Source: Balanoglossus misakiensis
Lineage: Eukaryota > Hemichordata
Assembly: GCA_040954595.2 (NCBI GenBank)
Contig: CM082586.2
Span: forward strand, 5,022,001-5,086,000
Length of the DNA: 64,000 nt
Direction of reading: 5' to 3'
Position numbers and translations under genes: made by a program. This document shows, one piece after another, positions 59,444 through 64,000 of this stretch (positions within the stretch are counted from its first letter, which is position 1; every line of letters starts with the position of its first letter). Below the pieces are notes generated by a model that saw nothing but the letters and a program-made list of their open reading frames with translations, ran no database searches and was not told the origin of the DNA.

Positions 59444-59526
59444 CTCTCTCTCTCTTTTCTCTCTCTCCCTCTCTACCTCCCACCCTCCCTCAACCCCTCT
59501 CTCTCTCCCTCCCCCTCTCTCTCCGA
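59444..59526. repeat. CT-rich polypyrimidine microsatellite
   Basis: Interrupted CT dinucleotide and CCCT units over about 80 bp, upstream of PRDM14. Confidence 0.9.
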
Positions 59527-60179
59527 TTTTGCAGAAACCGTCTTTTACCGATTGGTACTCCGCCATGGCTAAGTTGGTTGGTCGTTTTTTGGGGGGCTTG
59601 CTAAGTTTTTTTTGATGTTATGAAAATTGAGTTCTAACGGTCGCTTTTTCCAATTATGCTAAGCTGTCACAAACCACTCACGGGCTTAAGTTGTTCAAGT
59701 GTACGTGTAATCCCATTAAAACGAGAGCTCGGGAAAAGTGCTGCGCTTCAGCAGTGCATGGAACAGATCTTTGGAAACGTTCAACTTCAATAAGTATCAG
59801 ACAGACAGTCTATGTGACAGTAATGCTCGCGCTCCTGGTGACAACAGATCGTTTCGCGACCCCCCCACCCCTCTGTCGTCTACCACTGTACCAGATCAGC
59901 ACGAAATCGTACAAAAGACAAGCGAATCAGTCAAAACTTGTGAAATTCTCCAAAAGTGAAATTGTCTCCGCTTACCCGAACGGCATCACAAAAGGCAGGC
60001 AGTGGCCACCCTCCATACTTGAACGAAGGTTCTATCTGATTTTGTCGTCTCGAGTCTCGAACAAGGGTTGCTCCAAGTGGCTCTAAGTGGCTCGGTGACA
60101 CGTTTACAACCCTCCTACTTCGGTCTCCGGTATAAGTCCACACGGATCCGAGCCTGTGGAGTCAATAACATGTTGTTTT

Positions 60180-60720
60180 TGTAAGTCATCCAGCGCATGC
60201 GCGTGTCAACAGGTTTTGATAACTTAATGCGTAAGACCGGTTGCAGCCGCAGATCAAAGGGGCGAGCCGACAATTGTTTGTTTATGTTCAATTTGCATGC
60301 TATTGTGATTAGTTAATTATAATTATATTGTCGATTAGGACTTGTAGTTTAAACTTTCCATGTGCATTGGCCAATGTATTCTTTCCCTTAATGGCCCGTC
60401 TCCCCCCACTTTTCGCCAATTTCCCGCTCATTTAACAGAGCAATTATTCAGAGTCAGACGGGGAAATTGTTCGCGTATGCGTGAAAAGGTGGGTGTGAGT
60501 GATACGTGGTCTTCTGCATCATGAGAACGGAAACGGAAGCTGTTGCTCGAGTTTGTGCGGCAGTGAAAGTGAACGCGCGGCCGTTCGCGAGCGCACTCGA
60601 AATATAATCAGATTTGTCTGAAGGAGCACGCACTTTCTCGCGCGCGCCCATCTGAGAAATAGCTGTCACTGCGCGCGCGCTGTCTCAGTGTCCGCCGTCA
60701 CCTTAACAACGGGAGACTTA
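60180..60720. promoter_or_regulatory. CpG-dense, promoter-like segment
   Basis: Contains a perfect palindromic NRF1 site GCGCATGCGC (60193-60202), followed by CpG-dense sequence including 'tctcgcgcgcgccc' and 'tgcgcgcgcgctgtctc'. It resembles an unmethylated promoter island. It could be a distal PRDM14 start site or belong to an unseen neighbour. Confidence 0.3.
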
Positions 60721-63240
60721 CACGAAACGCATTGCTTCATGTTTCTTATTAAGAAATCCAACGCTCAAATTTCACATTAAATATTAGCACGATAATTGCA
60801 ATGAAACACGGATAGGCACCGTTGAAAACACTTCACCGTTGGACATGAAAACCAGTGAGAAAAAAAAAACACATGACATTAAATTTTACCAAAATTCTCC
60901 TTTCCCTGAAATGGATAAAACCAATAATTTTTTGAAGCTCGGAAAATTAGCGAGGGTTATTAGTAAATGTATTATTTACAGACTCAATGATTAGTGCTGA
61001 GTGCGATTGCACTCAGCAAGCGAGAATAATTTTTAATATTTTAAAAACGCCAAATTCGCACCGTGGATACAATTAACTTCCCTAACGCCCCAAGAGCAAC
61101 GTTAACAGAAAGCCAGTATCTTCACGACGGCCTGTAACAAGTCCGATTGGTTCCTGTAGCGAGAGTGCCCCTTGTAATCGAACACTGCTCCAACGCAGAT
61201 TTTTTTACGAAGCGCAGTTAAGTCGACCCCAACACCTTTTATTCGCTGGGACCCTTTAGCTCTGGGCGCCCATTTACTATTTATTGCGTGTGATCCACGC
61301 TGACCCTGGCGCGCGAATTTGACGGGGTTCCCCCGCGTCGGGGTCGCGACCTCATCGAAACTTAGGTTTGAACATTGCTTTTGCCTTTGGATTGTCGCGT
61401 CGATGTGTCAAGAGGCCCGGTTCTAACAAAAGACTCTTCTCGCTCATTTAAATAGTGTCGATGAAACCAAATCGGGATATGTCAGGAGATATCTTTGAAT
61501 ACTATGGCATACAATAAGGTAGACAGAACAACATAACAAGGATACCAGAAGAAAATAAAAACCAAAATGATGTCAAAAGTTACGGACTTTGGCTCTTTAA
61601 AAGAGTCGCTTATTCACCTGTCGGTTCCATAGTCAATTTTAGTCTCTGAATGATTTGGCGAAAATCGAACACCCTGACGTCAAAAGTCAAGCACAGTTGC
61701 AAATCGACGCAAAACATAAAGTGTCGCTTCTTCCTGTGCAGTTTGACATTTTATATTTGCAGCCGTCATTACCGTCTGGATCGATGCCTGTTCACTTTTT
61801 CACACATTCACGCAAGCCAAAACTCGGAAATGAAAAAGAATAATCTGAAATGCACTACAACCGGAAAAAAAATTGTGTGAACATCTGTAATAATGGATGT
61901 TTCACTTCAGAAGCGGATGTCGTCACTAATTATTTAACACCAGTCCTTGTCTCGTTGATTGGTCGTGGCTGTGTCATTGTCGTAAACCAATGGCCTCTTT
62001 TACGGCAACCGTCACCATTGCGCTAGAGAAAAGCTGGTACAGATGATCAAAGAAAACATCAACCGATACCTGGTTTCTTAATTTGAATGAGAGAATAAAT
62101 TGGTATTTCTGATAAATTTGGCTGCAATATTCCGAAGAAGGAGGGTGATAATTTCCCTCCAAACAAAAGTAAGGGTATAATTTCAGACGCTCGTCTCTCT
62201 TCTAACATGAGAGACGAGGAAGCGAGAGCTTGCAGGCCAACTCCCTTTTTGTTTCAAAACGTCGGGATTTGTGAAAAATGTTCAGAATTAAACATACGCA
62301 CAACGTTTTTGTAGCTGACTTGCTTTGGAATAGCGTTTAACATTACGTCACGCGCGTGCGTGCGCGCCCACCGCCGGCGTTACTAAGCGATAACTCATAG
62401 AAGAATTCTTTAGAGTCGAGCTCGCTTACAGAACGCCCGCCAGGCATATTCTACTGTATCGTTTACCAATTGATAAAAAGTATTAGAAGATTAAAATTTG
62501 ACAGACGCGCGTGAATCGTGTTACAGATCACTCTTCAAAATGTATTCTAAGAAAAAAATGAAATCTTTGTGGGATAGGTACAGTAGATTTTTTTTATTTA
62601 ATCGGGGAGAAACTACTAAAGGTTTCTTTCAAATGTAGTCTATGAAATTCGAGTTGCGTCTTTCCTAATCATATTAAAATCTTTTCGAAAATTACGAAGT
62701 ATGGGACCGTCTTGTTTGAAGTTCTGGGGAAGCTATAAATGACACGCGGATCAAATAATCGACTTCAGAAATCGTCCCAATTTGATTTCTTCTAAGCGGA
62801 GGATGTTTCTTGTGTAGAAATGGTTGGTTCACGGCGTAACTCTACCCACTCTACACCTTCATTTTTTATTCATGCGACGTTCGGGTCGCGTTTTCTGCTG
62901 CGAAATTAATGCTACAAGAGGTCGGGGGGATTTAAATTCTCAGAAAAGTGAAAGTCAGATTTTCACACGGCCATCGGTATTTTTTTTATCAATCGTTTTT
63001 GTTTCAAAGATCCTTGACAATGGACGTAACACATACGTGACAGTTGCGAGTAAATGCGAAAAGGAGCAATTACGTTGCAATTAATCTTTGTTCCGAAACT
63101 CAATTTTGTGCAAACGAAGGAGCCAGGAAATGTACTCCTAAAATCAATGAAGTGTCAAGTAGACATTAAGAGGTGGGGTGGTTGTATGAGCAACGAATGT
63201 CAATATTGGCGTAAATCATAATTTGCAATAAGTATCTTTA

Positions 63241-63458
<218 letters not shown>

Positions 63459-64000
63459 GTCTGTCTGTCGTTATACCCGTTCAACAACTTATTATCAAAA
63501 TTCCACCGTTCCTGTTATTTACGTTGCAAATAATCCGGTAGACGTATTCAATATTGTTTTCCAGAATTGAATATCAATTATTATCGTGTCTCAGACACTG
63601 TAGCTAAATAGAGGGCGCTATCCCTACTTTTGAAATATTCTTCGTATTATTCTCGGTGTCCTTTGCATCACTTCATGCTGAGTGCGCTTGTATTTTCTCG
63701 TAAGGGGCGCTGTTGCACTGGGATGGTGAGAAACACTCGACTGGCGGGATGCGCACTTGAAAATTAATTTTGCTTCGTCTCTGTCTGTCTGTCTACCTGC
63801 CATTGCCTGTCCATCTATTTCTTTAAACGTTTGCGATAAGGTAACAAAACCCAGTGGAAGTTAGTCAAACACAAGTGTACGCTGCAAAACTGACTGGCGT
63901 TGGATTTGTGTACAACGTCACGACTTTAAGACACATTGCCATCAAGCGTCCGCTGGATGACTGAACAATGCAAAGATACAATTGGACATATTTTGTGGTG

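Overview
The window is eukaryotic nuclear DNA. Genes are split into many short exons with GT-AG introns, and the exons join in a consistent reading phase. There is abundant microsatellite DNA, several small inverted-repeat transposon-like elements, and no operon-like packing. The gene content (an OATP/SLCO pair, VPS11 with vertebrate-like exon sequences, and a PRDM14 orthologue whose zinc fingers are nearly vertebrate) plus a U12-type AT-AC intron point to a marine invertebrate. A deuterostome such as amphioxus or a hemichordate is most likely, but a lophotrochozoan cannot be excluded from sequence alone.

Layout. (1) 0.2-14.1 kb: two organic-anion-transporter (SLCO/OATP) genes arranged head to head, SLCO-A on minus (6118 to 206, 830 aa) and SLCO-B on plus (10473 to 14051, 724 aa). 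Both have eight coding exons with the same phase at every intron, so they are an inverted duplicate pair. (2) 16.2-21.8 kb: a minus-strand 12-exon gene for a 532-aa coiled-coil protein that I do not recognise. It has one minor-spliceosome AT-AC intron and X-box (RFX) motifs in its second intron. (3) 22.0-31.3 kb: VPS11 on plus, 26 coding exons and 1142 aa, starting only 192 bp from the coiled-coil gene across a bidirectional promoter. It has one GC-AG intron and a C-terminal extension with six NPF motifs. (4) 31.3-34.9 kb: intergenic DNA between convergent 3' ends, holding an 0.8-kb inverted-repeat element and a promoter-like cluster. (5) 34.95-51.3 kb: PRDM14 on minus, eight coding exons and 640 aa, with a 12.9-kb first intron between coding exons. 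(6) 51.3-64 kb: CpG-rich DNA upstream of PRDM14 with no gene that I can support; probably its regulatory landscape.

The genes are functionally unrelated: solute uptake at the plasma membrane, a probable ciliary/centrosomal coiled-coil protein (inferred from X-boxes only), endolysosomal tethering (HOPS/CORVET), and a developmental transcription regulator. Exon boundaries below were derived by hand from splice-site sequence, phase and family similarity. All five coding sequences sum to whole codons. Coordinates of untranslated exons and promoters are not established.
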